A stretch of DNA of 64,000 nucleotides from Chrysophaeum taylorii. Lineage: Eukaryota > Sar > Pelagophyceae > Pelagomonadales > Pelagomonadaceae. A program made the position numbers and the translations under genes. Shown here piece after piece: positions 1-11,357 of the stretch. Every line of letters starts with the position of its first letter. Within the stretch, counting starts at the first letter, position 1. The notes under the pieces are model-generated. The model worked only from the letters and a program-made list of their open reading frames with translations, had not been told where the DNA came from and searched no databases. The stretch is from NCBI GenBank assembly GCA_029834535.1, contig JAQMWT010000115.1, positions 1 to 64,000 of the forward strand, written 5' to 3'.

Positions 1-2200
1 AAAAAAAACGCAATTTCGGTGTCGGTCTCCAAAACATTACGTGCCCTCGATGTTAGTCTCGAAAGTTCTCTAGAGAAAGTAATAACTGCAGCTAGCTCAA
101 GCCGACGAGTCTCTAATTCCGCATCGCCTCGGCACGAGCTCGCTCCAGTATTCATTACCTCGTTCTTCTCGATCAGTACTCTTCCGGCGTCGCCTTGACT
201 TCGACAACTGGGTCACGGGACTGGCGCAAGGGACTATATGCTCCAATTCCATCCTTGGCAAGCATCGGAGGGGGCGACACGGATCTGAAAAGGCAGAATC
301 ATAATCTCGTGGTAGACTCCCACGGGAATCAACCAAAGCTCAATAAGCGTATCCCAAGCTTTCTGACACTCGGGCGTCCCACTCGAACTTTACGCCTCGA
401 TTGCTATCATCGTCTAGGTTTCCACATCTTGCGAGTGCATGAGCCTCTTCAAATATCGCGCCGGCAGTATTTTACTTCGTGCCGATGAAAGAAGCGTATT
501 CCTGGGTCGTCGGGAAAGTATAGAGGCTTCGTAAAGTACCTAATCGGCTCTTCCTGCAGTGCTTCCCAGCGTCTTCCGGATTTCGCCTCAAGCCTTCTGG
601 GGTAATAAAATGTGCCCCCAGAAAATTCTATAATCAGGACCTTGGGGAGGCGGTGGAAACTCGCGGTTCGACGCGCTGTACCCTCTCTGTGCCAATACGC
701 CATCACTTCGACTATCCACAACTTGTAAATGTCGATGAACAAAGATTGTCGGATCCCATCATCAATATCGTCAAACAGACGCACCAAAGTCTTGATACAC
801 GCATTTCGGGGCCGGCTCGCGAAAGTCGCTCGCATTTGCTTGCGAAGAGCTCCGGCCGTCTCAACACCGCTATCTTTAGATTGGGAGTAATCGCAAGGAA
901 CACTTTTGAGCCCAAGTGGCTAACCTCGTGCCAGCGGTCCTCTCTGCCGGATCCCAGACGAAGAAAGGTTTTGGTATCCACCACCTAATATCAATGCATT
1001 CCGCCCAAAATCGTCTCATCGCGAAGAAGGCTAAAGCATCATCTCTTGTCGAATGTTTGGCCAACTGTCATGACCAATTGATCGTTGAGCTGACGTAGTC
1101 AAACTGCAGCACGGAACGCTTTGACGTTCCATCTCAGCTCCTTTCCTTCTGAAGCGTCACACACAGGAAAGCCCCACGGTGAAGTTGGCCTGAGCCAGAC
1201 CCAGCAACGGCGCAAACCGAATGACTCCATTCCCGGGCACACCGCCGAGTCTGCTTGCGGAGGCCGAATCGCGCTCGACGAGGCGTCAATCAGGTAGGGC
1301 GTCCATCTATGATCGCCCGCGATTCGCGTCTATTGAATCGTAGAGACACCGGAGGCGAGTCCCACAGGTCTCATAATTCTGGGTCGAAAAAGTCCCAAGA
1401 ACTATGCACTACAGTGAAGGAGCATCATTTTTCGCCTCGTCATCTACAGTGCGGATTGTCCTGAATTCCCAAAGCTCCTGCACAACCTTGTCAACGTGCT
1501 TCCCTTCGTAGAGAATTTGTCGAACTTTCATTGCTTCGTTGTCCTTGACATTGCTCCCGGAGTCTGCGGCATGTTGGTGCACAACCCTCGGCACCCGCGG
1601 GGCGCATCTTCCCTGGCGCATTCGACACATTTTCTCTTTTTTCTCTGTATTTTAGTTCACTTCCGGGTGGCTTTTGTTATCCCTCGCCTTTGCAACGAAC
1701 CGACATCAGGCTCGCTCTTAATTTTTCGGATTCCCCGATCTCGCTCAAAGATCTGGGCGGAACGTCTACATTTGGTTGTCAGGGGGGGGGGGGGGGGGGG
1801 CAGCAGAAGAGACAGAAAAAAAGACCATGTAGACGTCCCGGCTCATCTGTTTGCAGGCGGAATCAACGGTACCGCTGGATGTTTCCATTTGGTGAGATCT
1901 TGAGGATCATCATTCGACACCCATATATACGACACGTGTGCGCGTGTTTACAGCGGCAACTTGTGCTGTGACGAAGGTTGGGTTCATCCAATTTGTAAAA
2001 ATAATCAAACGTCGGTCTGCGCAGGACTACGCTGACGGCCTAGTGCAAAAAGCTTCGCCGCTCAGGTGAATTCCCTGGTCACAGAGTTGTGCAGATGAGC
2101 ACTAATATGGCCTTTGGTTCAGGTGGCACGACCGGACGCCAGTGCAACGACACGAGGTCGTCCTGGAGAAGCCGGCCCATCAAAATCAGGGACATCGTCC
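1..2200. other. Decayed repeat-like sequence, no intact gene
   Basis: No gene could be recognised. On the minus strand, open stretches at 449-835, 712-984 and 876-1064 run into each other in different frames and have a protein-like composition (aromatic-rich, for example the run FYYPRRLEA). They look like a frameshifted coding remnant, perhaps the downstream part of the retroelement at 2.2-5.6 kb, but I cannot name a domain. A run of 19 G occupies 1782-1800. Confidence 0.5.
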
Positions 2201-2488
2201 GCCGCAACTTCCGAAGTCATTTCCAGATTCAGAGCCATGAGTGATCATATCGTAATCGGAACGGTGCGGTCGCCTCCAGTGTGGACGCGAAGTGACAACG
2301 CGATAACAGTATAAGCTGCGTCTGTCGCGGCTCGTGATGATCTAAATTGTTCATCTGAAGTAATGTCCGTTCGTCGGCGTAGCCAATTGCTTAGCGGCGG
2401 CGAATTTTTGCTGCATATTCTTGCAAGTCTTTGGAACTGCGCGCAAATGGAGCGATGGCTCGAAACCAACAAGCGCACGAACAGCTCA

Positions 2489-3169
2489 TCAACTGGAGTT
2501 ATGTCGTAAAAGTTGACGAAGTACACGTAAGGGTGCAAACGTGCAACGTAAGAAAAAAATCATCGTAAGCCTCCTGCTCATCAACCACATGAAGAATCCA
2601 GCCATCTTGCATAATTTCCCATCGTCCAGTGGGTAGCGGTAACTCCTTTCCCAACATCTCTGGAGGTCAAGTGCACAGAGCGGAGTGTACGCAGGGTGGC
2701 GACGCGACACACACATCGACGACGACCATTCCGCGTAGGGTAAATGAAAATAAGATCGATCAACCGTAAGGTTGTAACTAGCGACCACACAGTGTGCTGC
2801 ACCACAGGAATATTCGGAAAGTTCTTGTGGTGGATCTGGTTGGCGGTGTCCGAAGGCATCGAGTGCTAGCACGACTCGAAACGACGTCCCACACGTTTCG
2901 TTGGCTCGTTGGAGACCTAAAGTACTGCCTCCGGCTCCACTGAACAGCATCACCACCTTGCAATAAGTGATTGGAAAGCCATTGAACCTTTTCATATCGG
3001 CGGCGGATCTCCGCTTCGGTGATCTCGCGGCATTTCTTTCATCTTCTTCCGACCTTCGAGCGCAAATCGTCGCTGCCTTCGGTCGTTTGAGGGTGGACTT
3101 GTCCGTCATAGCGGTCGTAACGTCCTTCTGCACCGTGCTCAGCAGCATCGGCGGGGAGATTCGTCGCAT
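2489..3169 (-). pseudogene. C5-cytosine DNA methyltransferase fragment, frameshifted
   Basis: The open frame contains a near-perfect methyltransferase motif I (VMLFSGAGGSTLGL, about residues 73-86), the SAM-binding loop of C5-cytosine methyltransferases, followed by VVLALDA, the usual second strand with its acidic residue. The continuation that fits the family, including the stretch NFPNIPVVQHTV typical of the segment after motif II, lies in a different minus-strand frame (2859-2581). A frameshift therefore breaks the gene. I found no intact PC catalytic motif IV. The basic N-terminal leader before motif I (KRPK, PKRR) could be linker or nuclear targeting sequence. It is probably part of the surrounding decayed retroelement and not a host maintenance methyltransferase, because no other DNMT domains (BAH, RFTS, PWWP) are visible. 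Confidence 0.6.
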
Positions 3170-3615
3170 CGCGTCAAGTGACTAGCGACATGAAACGGTG
3201 AAGGACGGTTCCCCGTGTCGTATCCTTCTTCACATTCTTTCGTAGTTCGTTGATCGTAGAGACGCTCAACTCATATTCGTACTAACGATATCACCAATCG
3301 CGAGAACCTCGCCTTGAGTGACGACCGTCGGCACTTCTTCCGTGCAGTAACCGCCACCCGAGCAGCGGACCGGTCGCGCTCTTCGCAAGAATTAACACAT
3401 TCCTTCGACAACTCCCAACTGCTCGTTCTCGGCAAATAGCGATGAAAATCTGTCCTTCCGGTTTCGTACCAAATAACCGGCAGATTGTAAGTTCGACCGG
3501 GCCGATTTGAAGCGTGCGCGCAGCATAAGCTACTATTGTCTCGTGCGTCTTCTCTCCGGAGCTGGGATAATTTGGTCGTAGGCACGTCCCCAGCATGTCC
3601 CCCGCGTAGCCAAGG

Positions 3616-3999
3616 CTACCTTTGTTCCGGCGGCGGGCTTCGGAGATCTTTAATCGTGCTCAAACGAGCATAACTCGAGTCTTGACAGGTCAGAGACTCG
3701 CCGAAAGGCCGCACAGCATCGTGTTGATGATTGTAAATCGGTACGGTTATCGGATTTCGATCGTAAATAGACCGAAAGGTCCGATTGGTACGACCCGTTG
3801 TCATCTTAACTTTAATCTTTTTGCGCCCGTAGACGACTTGGGTTCGACAAAAACAGATCCGATCATGGGGAAAATCCACGATGGCTCCTAAAACTCGTAT
3901 ATCGCGCCCTCCCAACAGGAACAAATAATTCGTATCGGCTACAATAGCGACAATGGGGGCAGCGAAGTCGTCGGCGAAAGCGACCGAAGGGCGATCCAA
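3616..3999 (-). pseudogene. Retropepsin-like (Gypsy-type) protease fragment
   Basis: The translation includes YLFLLGGRDIRVLGAIVDF, which resembles the conserved C-terminal part of LTR-retrotransposon aspartic proteases (the ILG-D-x-L followed by GA-x-IDF pattern). The N-terminal catalytic DTG/DSG triad is not visible in the same frame; the upstream minus-strand sequence at 4000-4200 is open only in other frames. I therefore read this as a broken protease domain between gag-like sequence upstream and the methyltransferase fragment downstream. The assignment rests on one motif and is tentative. Confidence 0.4.
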
Positions 4000-4273
4000 C
4001 GATGATCGTCGTCGTATTCAACCCTGATCCGTACAGCTTGCGCTAAATCGGAAGTTCGCCTTCATCGAAAATCAACTGATCTTTGGTCAACTTTTTACCA
4101 TTTCTCGGCAACATATAAGAAACATCTGTCATTCCATCGACACCGATGGTCGTCGAGAATTTCGGTCCGTCACGATTCCTGCGAACGTGATGTACAGGCA
4201 TAAATTAGAGTACCCTCATCTAAACAACTGAGGGTAATCAAATCATCTTCGATCGTCTTGCCGTCTCGCGGCG

Positions 4274-4858
4274 TCAACGAAGTGTGAGCACATCGGGCTC
4301 TGATTCGCTCATCTCCGGGGTTGGGCTCGATACCGCGGCTTGGCTTTCGTATATCTGTTGTTGGCGTCTTCGCCATAACGCTCGCGGCAGCCCTTTATCT
4401 GGCGGCTTCCGCTCTTCCTCCAAGGCAATCTCCGAGGGAATGAAACGCTGGTAGGGATCCTGGTCTTCGTAATCCTTGGAAGCAAACAACCCCTCCCATA
4501 AATCATTCATTTCGTCGTTCCAGAATGCATCTGTGAATTCATTCGTCGCCTGCTGATCCTCATCAGCATCGGCGATCGGTTCTGTGTCAGCTGCGGCTTT
4601 GAGTCTGCAGCTGTGCGGTTGTTCTGGTGGCTTCTTTAGCAAGAAATTCCGAGCTTTCGTCCACCAATCCCGCAGGTTCCACGTCGGCTCGTCTTCGTCC
4701 CACTTGAGAACGCTGCTAATCTTCCTCATAAATCTTCCTTTTCTTCCGGCGGCGTATCCGTGTCTCGATCCTAGTAATCGAAAACCGTTTCGGGGGGTCC
4801 GCAGGAAAATGGCGGCGTCGTCCCCGACGTCAACTCTATCGTAAAATCGTCGCTGCAT
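4274..4858 (-). pseudogene. Gag-like acidic ORF of decayed retroelement
   Basis: This 194-codon open frame encodes a charged, low-hydrophobicity protein rich in Asp/Glu and Trp (for example WDEDEPTWNLRDWW). A second acidic ORF at 5380-5066 and a basic ORF at 5585-5382 lie upstream in the same orientation. No nucleocapsid zinc knuckle (CCHC) is visible. Position directly before the protease-like fragment is the main reason for calling it gag-like; the protein itself is not recognised. Confidence 0.3.
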
Positions 4859-5820
4859 TACTCGCGCTGGTCATCGCTCGTCAGTCGAATGCGCGCACGA
4901 GCGAGCTATCACTGCGAAATCCACGTCTGGCTCACAGCGCAGTTCGGTCGCCACGGTCTTCTGGAGGGTCCAAAGATAAGCCGATGCATCGAGGCTTCCT
5001 CATCAAAATAAACGGTGGGTCGTCCGTGGACGACTCGTCAAATAACGTTAACGCGAGACACTGGTTCACAAGTGTGCTTCTTCATCTTCCGAATCTGAAT
5101 CGCCTTCCCAGTATCGTGGAGCTTCAAGTTCCTCGCTCGAATCTTCGAGCTCATCGCTCGACATCTGCTCATACATCTGTGCCAAAGACCGACGATTGGT
5201 CAGCACGTCGTTGGGTGGCTCGTCCATCGGTGGGCGAGCAAGATCTTCGAATGCGGCCGCGGCAAGGGCGTCGGCTGCGTCGTCGGTGCGGGTGTCCGTG
5301 TTCGGGTACACCGTCACTCCTAATGGTAACTGTTGACCGCAAGAGGTCGTAAATGCGAGCGTTGCGCTCAAAAAACTCAAATTATATTGGTGTCGGCCTC
5401 CGTCGTATTCGTCGTCGCGCGATCGGCGCAGTGTAGGATCTCATATCCTCCACCACCTGTGGCGTAAGGAGAATTTTAGGGGCTACCTGGCGTGCCTTCG
5501 AATCCTGGCTCGCCGATCGCGTCCGTGCCTTTGGAGGGATCACTGGACGAGGATGGCCGTTCTCCCGCCACGCGACCACAAACAACTCCTGCGTCTGGTC
5601 CTCTCAACTTGAGGATCGGCTGTTGCTTTATGATCAAGGATATATCGAAAATCGGAAATCAGGGTGACGCATGTCACGGAAAGGGAAGATGATGTTATAG
5701 AGAACACTGACATCATCGGAACGGAGTAGGGTGCCCCTGATAAGGGGGGGGGCTAGAAGAGGGGTAAGCCTTAGGAGGCGGGAGTTGCCGCCACACCACG
5801 CGCCATGTGGCGCTGGAAGT

Positions 5821-5852
5821 AGCCTACGCCCCATGCATTGGGCTGGCCTCTA
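5821..5852 (+). repeat. 32-bp repeat, upstream copy flanking the LINE
   Basis: This block, starting AGCCTACGCCCC and containing TGCATTGGGC, recurs at 7584-7615 with four mismatches. The GCGC-rich bases just before each copy are also partly alike. The two copies bracket the LINE remnant. A simple reading is that it is the 3' untranslated tail of the LINE family, so that the first copy is the end of a neighbouring upstream element. Confidence 0.7.
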
Positions 5853-6035
5853 TTTAGTTAGTTTGTTAGTTAGTTCGCTAGTTGTCTCGAATTTCCGCAG
5901 CCCTGAACCACCCGACGCAAACGCAACGAACCGGGTTGATTAACAGCTGCAGCTGAGATAATACCACCCCTAATTCAAGCGCGCAACTCGGCTTTCGCAG
6001 CGTCCACGGTAGCATCCTCGGCCGCCGCGCGCCGC

Positions 6036-7478
6036 TTGCTCCTCACTCCTATGAGAGTTGCTCGTCGTGTGAGCTCTAAGGCCGTGGTGCAGGCAAAGGA
6101 GCGCTGGATCTGCTCAGTGTGTGGCAGGCTGAATGCCGGCTGCGAGTCGCGTGGTGGCACGAAGCGACATTGCGGGATTTTCGGCCGTCTTAAGAGCGGC
6201 TTGTCCAAGGATAGGTCGTCGCGTCAGACGCTCCTGCGCAAGCCGGATGGTGCGCGCTGTTCAACACCTCAGGGAAATGCCGAAGTGTTTTGTTCACACT
6301 TTGCGAAGCTTTATCACCGCCAGCCTTGTTTTGACGCAGAATACATTCATTGAGGATGTAGATCAGCGGTCAATCTGCCATGAACTTGGTCGGAACCTGG
6401 GAGCGAAAGGCCATTTTTCTTCGGCAAAATACCAAGAAGGCCGATATCCTATGCCTCAGGTTGTTTCTCGGACGACCAGAAGTCATGCATTACGGTTCTC
6501 AGGATCCTAAACGTGCTCTGACGACCAGTGAGCGTCCGTCACACCTCCGCACGAACGCCCGATGCTCCAGCAGCTGAAAGATTGAGCTGCCGCACAGCAC
6601 GATGAATCTCGTCATCTGACGGTACAGCCATGTACTCACTGGACGTCGCTCTACAACGCAAAACGCGGCACTCTCGAAGAGCCAGCATACGCAGATGATG
6701 TGGCGTTCCCGTTTCCCGATTGTCGTGTTGTGAATGAGGCGACGCCCCGCCTCATCCGGCATTTTGCCAGGTGGGGTACCACACGGGTGACTGCCAAGCA
6801 GGGAAAGAGTCGAAATCCGAGATACCGTTTGTCGCCAAGCCAGGAATTGTCTACGGTGACCCGAAAACCTACGATGGTGCCGACCTCTCCGACTTAGACG
6901 TAGGTGACGGCCGTCATATCCCCGTGGAGGCGACATTCAAATACCTGGGCTCTGTACTCTCTCGCAACTGCAGTGACTTTGAGGACGCTGACTCTCGTCT
7001 AAAGAAGGCGGCAGCGGCTTTCGGTGCGCTCCGTCACTCCTTTTTCGCCTCGAAATACGTTTCTGCCCGAGCCAAACGAGCTGTCTGCGTCGGTCTTATC
7101 CTCGCCATCCTCCTTCACGGTGCGGAATCATGGTGCTTCACCGAGGTTGTTTACAGTCGTCTACGATGCTTTCACGCACAATGCGCACGCGCGATGTGCC
7201 GCGTTACACGTCGCCACACCTGGCAGCACGATATCAAAACTTCAACCCACCTCCGGCGCCTCGGACTGGAGACTATCGGCATCTACATCTCGCGCCGACA
7301 ACTTCGTTGGGCAGGCCACGTTCCCCCATTCCCTGGCATCGTTTCCCTCGGTAAATGCTCATCTCCTGGTGCGCCTCCAAACGCCCCCAGAGTTCTCGTA
7401 TGGCGGTGGTCTCAACACCTTACTCCGCAAATTCACTGTACTCACAACGACCTGGTACTCCCTCGCTCAAAACCATGA
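6036..7478 (+). pseudogene. LINE (non-LTR retrotransposon) ORF2 reverse transcriptase remnant
   Basis: Three consecutive plus-strand pieces in different frames together resemble a LINE ORF2. Residues from 6036-6353 match the segment before the polymerase core (a GNAEVFCSHFAKLY-type stretch). The catalytic YADD motif is encoded at 6688-6699. The frame 6771-7478 carries the post-polymerase region typical of LINE reverse transcriptases: FKYLGSVLSRNCSDF, then an ILLHGAESW segment, then RRQLRWAGHVPP. Frame changes and stops show that it is dead. No endonuclease domain is visible upstream, so the copy is 5' truncated. The tail with the 32-bp repeat lies just beyond, at 7584. Confidence 0.8.
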
Positions 7479-7583
7479 CAACCGGAGACAACAAATCAAC
7501 TCGCCCTCAATTCCCCTTTGTACCTCCCCCCGCCTGATCACCCAGTGACCCTAATCGCACACGCGCGCCGAGGCGCTGGGATT

Positions 7584-7615
7584 AGCCTACGCCCCTTGCA
7601 TTGGGCAGGCCTTTA
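7584..7615 (+). repeat. 32-bp repeat, downstream copy after the LINE
   Basis: This is the partner of 5821-5852. It follows the reverse transcriptase remnant by about 100 bp, consistent with a 3' UTR of the LINE. I see no poly(A) or short tandem tail directly after it. Confidence 0.7.
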
Positions 7616-8517
7616 GAAAAGCTAGATAGTTCGTTGTCCCAAATTTCTGACGGGACTACACACACGACGGCACTAACTTGTCCAGAGAGCTACACTATTA
7701 TGTGTGCGACACTGGAACATTTCACGCCTATCTCTACACGAGGGTTTTCTCTCCGTAATGCGGCTTTCCCTCGTTCCTCTTTTCCTTCCTTACCCTTCCG
7801 CAATTATATATTTTCATGACTATGAAGAACCCAGTCTGAAGCTCTTTTCCAACATGGAGTACGCCTCCAGGTGCGTACCGTCAGGTACGGGGTTGTCTGT
7901 TTAATTAACAGAGGCTTCGTTCCTCGTTGTCAGTGTAAACGCTTCTATGGGACCTAATGTCCTTAAGGAGCTAGGGCTTAAATCCCTACCGTGTGTAGTA
8001 GCATGTGACAAGCGGAATGGTCTGTACGCGCCTAAGACTGCACGCAGTCTCTACCATGTACCCGGAGAGGGTCAAATCTCTCCAGGTTATGGGCCCAGAT
8101 GCGTAGGTGTGTCAGCCCAACTGTGTTGTACGTATAAATGGAGTGATCAATTTACGCCTGATCACGAGTACAATGCGACAATGTGTTTGGCGGTGGTCTA
8201 CTGTACATATTTGTTATGTGACGGTATATGCCCACCAGTTAATTTGGTTTGTGGCCGAGTTGGGTCGGTCACTGGTCATATGCACTCGCATAGCTAATAA
8301 AATTAAAATTTTTCCTATACAAGCCGCGGAAACTTGCACGGGTTTTTCCTTCTATTCCCCAACAAAAGACTGACTGCTCGAGAATTAATCCATTCTTCAG
8401 TCTCAAGTCACCCTGTTTTTAAATAGCATGTTGATTTGTTTGGTCTTGTCAATAAGCCCACGTTTAAAATAGCGCACTGTACATAGAACCCGCACTTGAG
8501 AAACCCTTCATTCTCAT
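7616..8517 (+). other. Non-coding leader of the AT-rich retroelement
   Basis: No gene is seen. From about 7.87 kb the base composition shifts toward A/T and stays so until about 12.26 kb. This stretch probably holds the 5' LTR or leader of the element that follows, but I could not define an LTR because no second copy lies downstream. Confidence 0.4.
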
Positions 8518-10545
8518 GTGTCGAATATGTCTATCAATCCTGTAACCTATTCCTTAATAGGTCACAATCATGTCAAAACAAAAACCAATATCCACTACGG
8601 ATATCTACAAACAAGAACAAATCCTCGTGATAAAATTAACGCAGGATTGCGTTTCCAAGACAACACAACCAAGGTGAGCTTGCAAATTGAGGTGCTTCGC
8701 AGGCATATGACAAGTCCATATGTGGACGCGTTATTCTGCTTCGATTCATATGAAGCTTACACCCGGAATGCTCCGGAGTATAATCAACTTCTTGAACAAG
8801 AAGTTGATATCATCTTCGCTCAATGGAAAGCTGAACAAGTAAACGATATAAACTTACCTGATGAAGATGGCCTGCCTGATCATTTTAAAACTTGGCATGT
8901 CAATTCATCACATCAAGTAACAGTTGATGTCCGTAATAATCTCGAGCGACTTTATTACCAAGAGTCATACAATCTCGTTCGTCCCGAATTAAATGAGGAT
9001 GTTAAACGTGTCCTCAATTTATTAGATTCCCGACTCCCTAAATCAATTGTGTATGATTCTTCTCTAACTAACATATCCTTTACAGGTCTCTCTAATACCG
9101 ACTGGATCAAACACTGCGAAACTTATGCTGGTTTCTTGTACACATTTTTTAATCTGGAATCACAAGACAAACCAGCACTCGCCATGTGGCCTCAATTAAA
9201 GAAGATATATGCACTTACTGCACATCCTAATAAACTAGGTGCAGTAGTGCTTTTAGCTTACCATTACTATGAGACAGTGTCTTGTACAGGTGTAACTGAG
9301 CTTAAATCTCAGTTTAGTCGAATGTCTTTAAATATTAATTGGTATACCCATGTATTTGTCGAACAACTCCCTGCCTTCCAATCTCAGGCAAAGCAATTAA
9401 ATAATGATGAAGCATCAATCCAATTTAATAACTCCATAATCACTCTTAAAGCTCACGAGGAGATCGACCGTCTATATGCTAATCCCTCGGATCACGAGCG
9501 CTATTCTCAATCTTTATTGGAATGGTGTAAACTCCACGAGACACACTCTGGGAACAACTCGACTCACGATCCTGAATTGTTAAAGCTAGTTGATCCTAAC
9601 GACGTTCGTCCACTATTGGATTTCTTGTTAAAGATATACAATGAAACAAAGTTTTCCTCTAACCGACGCTTGGATAAACCCGCTTCCTGGATCCCTTACA
9701 TCCCTGGTACTACCGCTACCAAGCCACCTAAGGTATTATTGATTGATACTATTCATCAATCCCACGACTCTCTAAACAACGCTTACTCGTTGTTAGCTAC
9801 TGTAGCTGGACAGTCTGGCTTCAACGCTCGTAAGCTTCGTAATGCAAAAGACGAAGCATCGACAATTTCACCTCGTGACACGTCGTACTATCGTCCACCC
9901 TCAAATTATAACGTCAAAGGTACCAGCTTCGATCGTCCTGTCTACTCACCTTCCTCTAACCATAATGCACGCTCTAATATGTCTCTTATGGACCGGGCTA
10001 CTTATCAAGTTGATCGTCTTCGCCACCTGTTTGGTAAATTACAGGAAGCGAATCCCAACCCCTCTACCGACCCTAAAATGGTACAGGAGGAAATGAAAAG
10101 CTTACTGAGTACCCTCTGGACAACCGCTCCTCAAGCTTCGACACAGTCCTTAGATCCTGACGAAGCCACCCAAGTTCATCTCTATTTATCTCGAGTTGAT
10201 ACTATATCCAATACCATTGTGAGCCTCTTAGAAGCCGATAAGGAGTCCTATGTTTCAGAAGAAAAGTATCAAACTGAAACATCTGCTCCTGAAGCGCCCC
10301 CCAGTGATGCGGAGCAGAGGGGGACTGCTAATACAGAGAAAATGTTCCACACTTTTCTGTCCATTAAAGATGATAAAATCGATAACATCCCTCAGCCGCT
10401 ATTGCAGCACATAAATGCAAAAGCTCAGAATGCTATCGTTCGTCGTCAAGCTCGGGAAACTCCCTCGCACTCTGAGCTCCCCAATAATCTACCCAACGAA
10501 GATAATGAAGATGGCACAGATCCCCTGTGTTGCTACCAAAATTAA
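8518..10545 (+). CDS. Gag-like protein of the AT-rich retroelement (not recognised)
   Basis: This is an intact 675-residue ORF. The protein is hydrophilic and largely helical-looking, with no signal peptide, membrane segment or catalytic motif I can recognise. The C-terminal third (about residues 440-675) is rich in Ser, Pro, Asn and Thr and seems disordered. It ends in a Cys pair (DPLCCYQN), but there is no CCHC zinc knuckle. Its role as capsid/gag is inferred only from position: first ORF of an element whose next ORF is protease-like, overlapping that ORF by 19 bp with the downstream frame at -1. The intact length suggests the insertion is young. It could also be an unrelated replication or structural protein of a mobile element. 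Confidence 0.5.
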   Translation: MSNMSINPVTYSLIGHNHVKTKTNIHYGYLQTRTNPRDKINAGLRFQDNTTKVSLQIEVLRRHMTSPYVDALFCFDSYEAYTRNAPEYNQLLEQEVDIIFAQWKAEQVNDINLPDEDGLPDHFKTWHVNSSHQVTVDVRNNLERLYYQESYNLVRPELNEDVKRVLNLLDSRLPKSIVYDSSLTNISFTGLSNTDWIKHCETYAGFLYTFFNLESQDKPALAMWPQLKKIYALTAHPNKLGAVVLLAYHYYETVSCTGVTELKSQFSRMSLNINWYTHVFVEQLPAFQSQAKQLNNDEASIQFNNSIITLKAHEEIDRLYANPSDHERYSQSLLEWCKLHETHSGNNSTHDPELLKLVDPNDVRPLLDFLLKIYNETKFSSNRRLDKPASWIPYIPGTTATKPPKVLLIDTIHQSHDSLNNAYSLLATVAGQSGFNARKLRNAKDEASTISPRDTSYYRPPSNYNVKGTSFDRPVYSPSSNHNARSNMSLMDRATYQVDRLRHLFGKLQEANPNPSTDPKMVQEEMKSLLSTLWTTAPQASTQSLDPDEATQVHLYLSRVDTISNTIVSLLEADKESYVSEEKYQTETSAPEAPPSDAEQRGTANTEKMFHTFLSIKDDKIDNIPQPLLQHINAKAQNAIVRRQARETPSHSELPNNLPNEDNEDGTDPLCCYQN

Positions 10546-11357
10546 ACACTGGTTTTACACTCGTCGTTGTGCCTTCCGAACAAACGCAAAGTTTCATGAC
10601 ACAGTACGTGTTTGGTCAAAGCTCAACACATGCCTGTTATGCAACAATGCTTAAACTGTACAACGAGTGCAATTTGCCGCTAATGACTACGCCAGGATAT
10701 GCTGACACATGTGCTTCTCAACATGTAATCAACTTTAAACGTTATGCTGATCCTATTCACATCGCAAAGCTACCCGAGTCCTTATCACCTGCTATCCAGA
10801 CTGCTACGGATACGCAGAGAAGCACACATGCTATGATTATAAGGACCGTCATTCCCGCTCTCCCAAAGCATCCAAATGTGGGATATGTAAAGCTAGACGT
10901 TGCGCTTTTTCTACCCAAGCAAAACGACCATAACGATCCCGATCTGCACATCATCAGTATGACTCAATGGGGAGAAGATAAACTTGGTATACATCTTTAT
11001 GGAGTTGAATTTAAAGGACAATCATATATCCAGAGTAAAATTGATGATAATGTTAAGATTACTTTGTTTAGACTCAGTAACCTGTTGCCAACTCTACCAA
11101 TTTATTCGCTACAACAAGCAAAAGCGCGTAAAATGGAACTTCGCTCACTACAGTTCAGACTATGTGCTTTTAACGAACAACGCGAAATGCTTAAACTATA
11201 TTCCACCCTCATGGAACGCGTAATTTACGTCCCATGGCTTAAAAACCATCCTGGAGTCAATGCGTTCGCAGCTGCCTTACATACGCAAGCATTTCCCACC
11301 TCCCGTATGACGCAAGGTTACCACACGTTTGCTTCATACAGTAACTTCATCTCCTAG
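10527..11357 (+). CDS. Retropepsin-like protein of the AT-rich retroelement
   Basis: This is a 276-residue ORF in the -1 frame relative to the gag-like ORF; the first in-frame initiator-like codon is a GTG inside the overlap, so it may be made by frameshifting. Around residues 57-66 it has YADTCASQHVI, which resembles the DSGAS/DTGAS-xH active site of Copia-type retropepsins, with Cys in place of the usual Gly. Downstream, residues about 122-165 (VALFLPK... GVEFKGQ) follow the hydrophobic pattern of the Copia protease C-terminal half. A changed catalytic Gly may mean altered or lost activity. No integrase zinc finger or catalytic domain follows; instead the frame ends and overlaps the methyltransferase ORF. 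Confidence 0.5.
   Translation: MLLPKLNTGFTLVVVPSEQTQSFMTQYVFGQSSTHACYATMLKLYNECNLPLMTTPGYADTCASQHVINFKRYADPIHIAKLPESLSPAIQTATDTQRSTHAMIIRTVIPALPKHPNVGYVKLDVALFLPKQNDHNDPDLHIISMTQWGEDKLGIHLYGVEFKGQSYIQSKIDDNVKITLFRLSNLLPTLPIYSLQQAKARKMELRSLQFRLCAFNEQREMLKLYSTLMERVIYVPWLKNHPGVNAFAAALHTQAFPTSRMTQGYHTFASYSNFIS

Larger units (their letters stand above)
2245..5585 (-). mobile_element. Decayed retroelement carrying a cytosine methyltransferase fragment
   Basis: Read on the minus strand, this stretch holds in order: acidic gag-like fragments (5585-5066, 4858-4274), a stretch ending in a retropepsin-like LLGG motif (3999-3616), an unassigned fragment (3596-3271) and a C5-cytosine methyltransferase fragment (3169-2489). 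None joins into one open frame, so the copy is dead. Another open stretch follows at 2538-2245 without a recognisable domain. I see no LTRs, reverse transcriptase or integrase. The order gag-like, protease-like, methyltransferase matches the better preserved element at 8.5-12.3 kb on the other strand, which supports calling both mobile elements of one general design. Its limits are those of the visible fragments, not of real termini. Confidence 0.5.
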
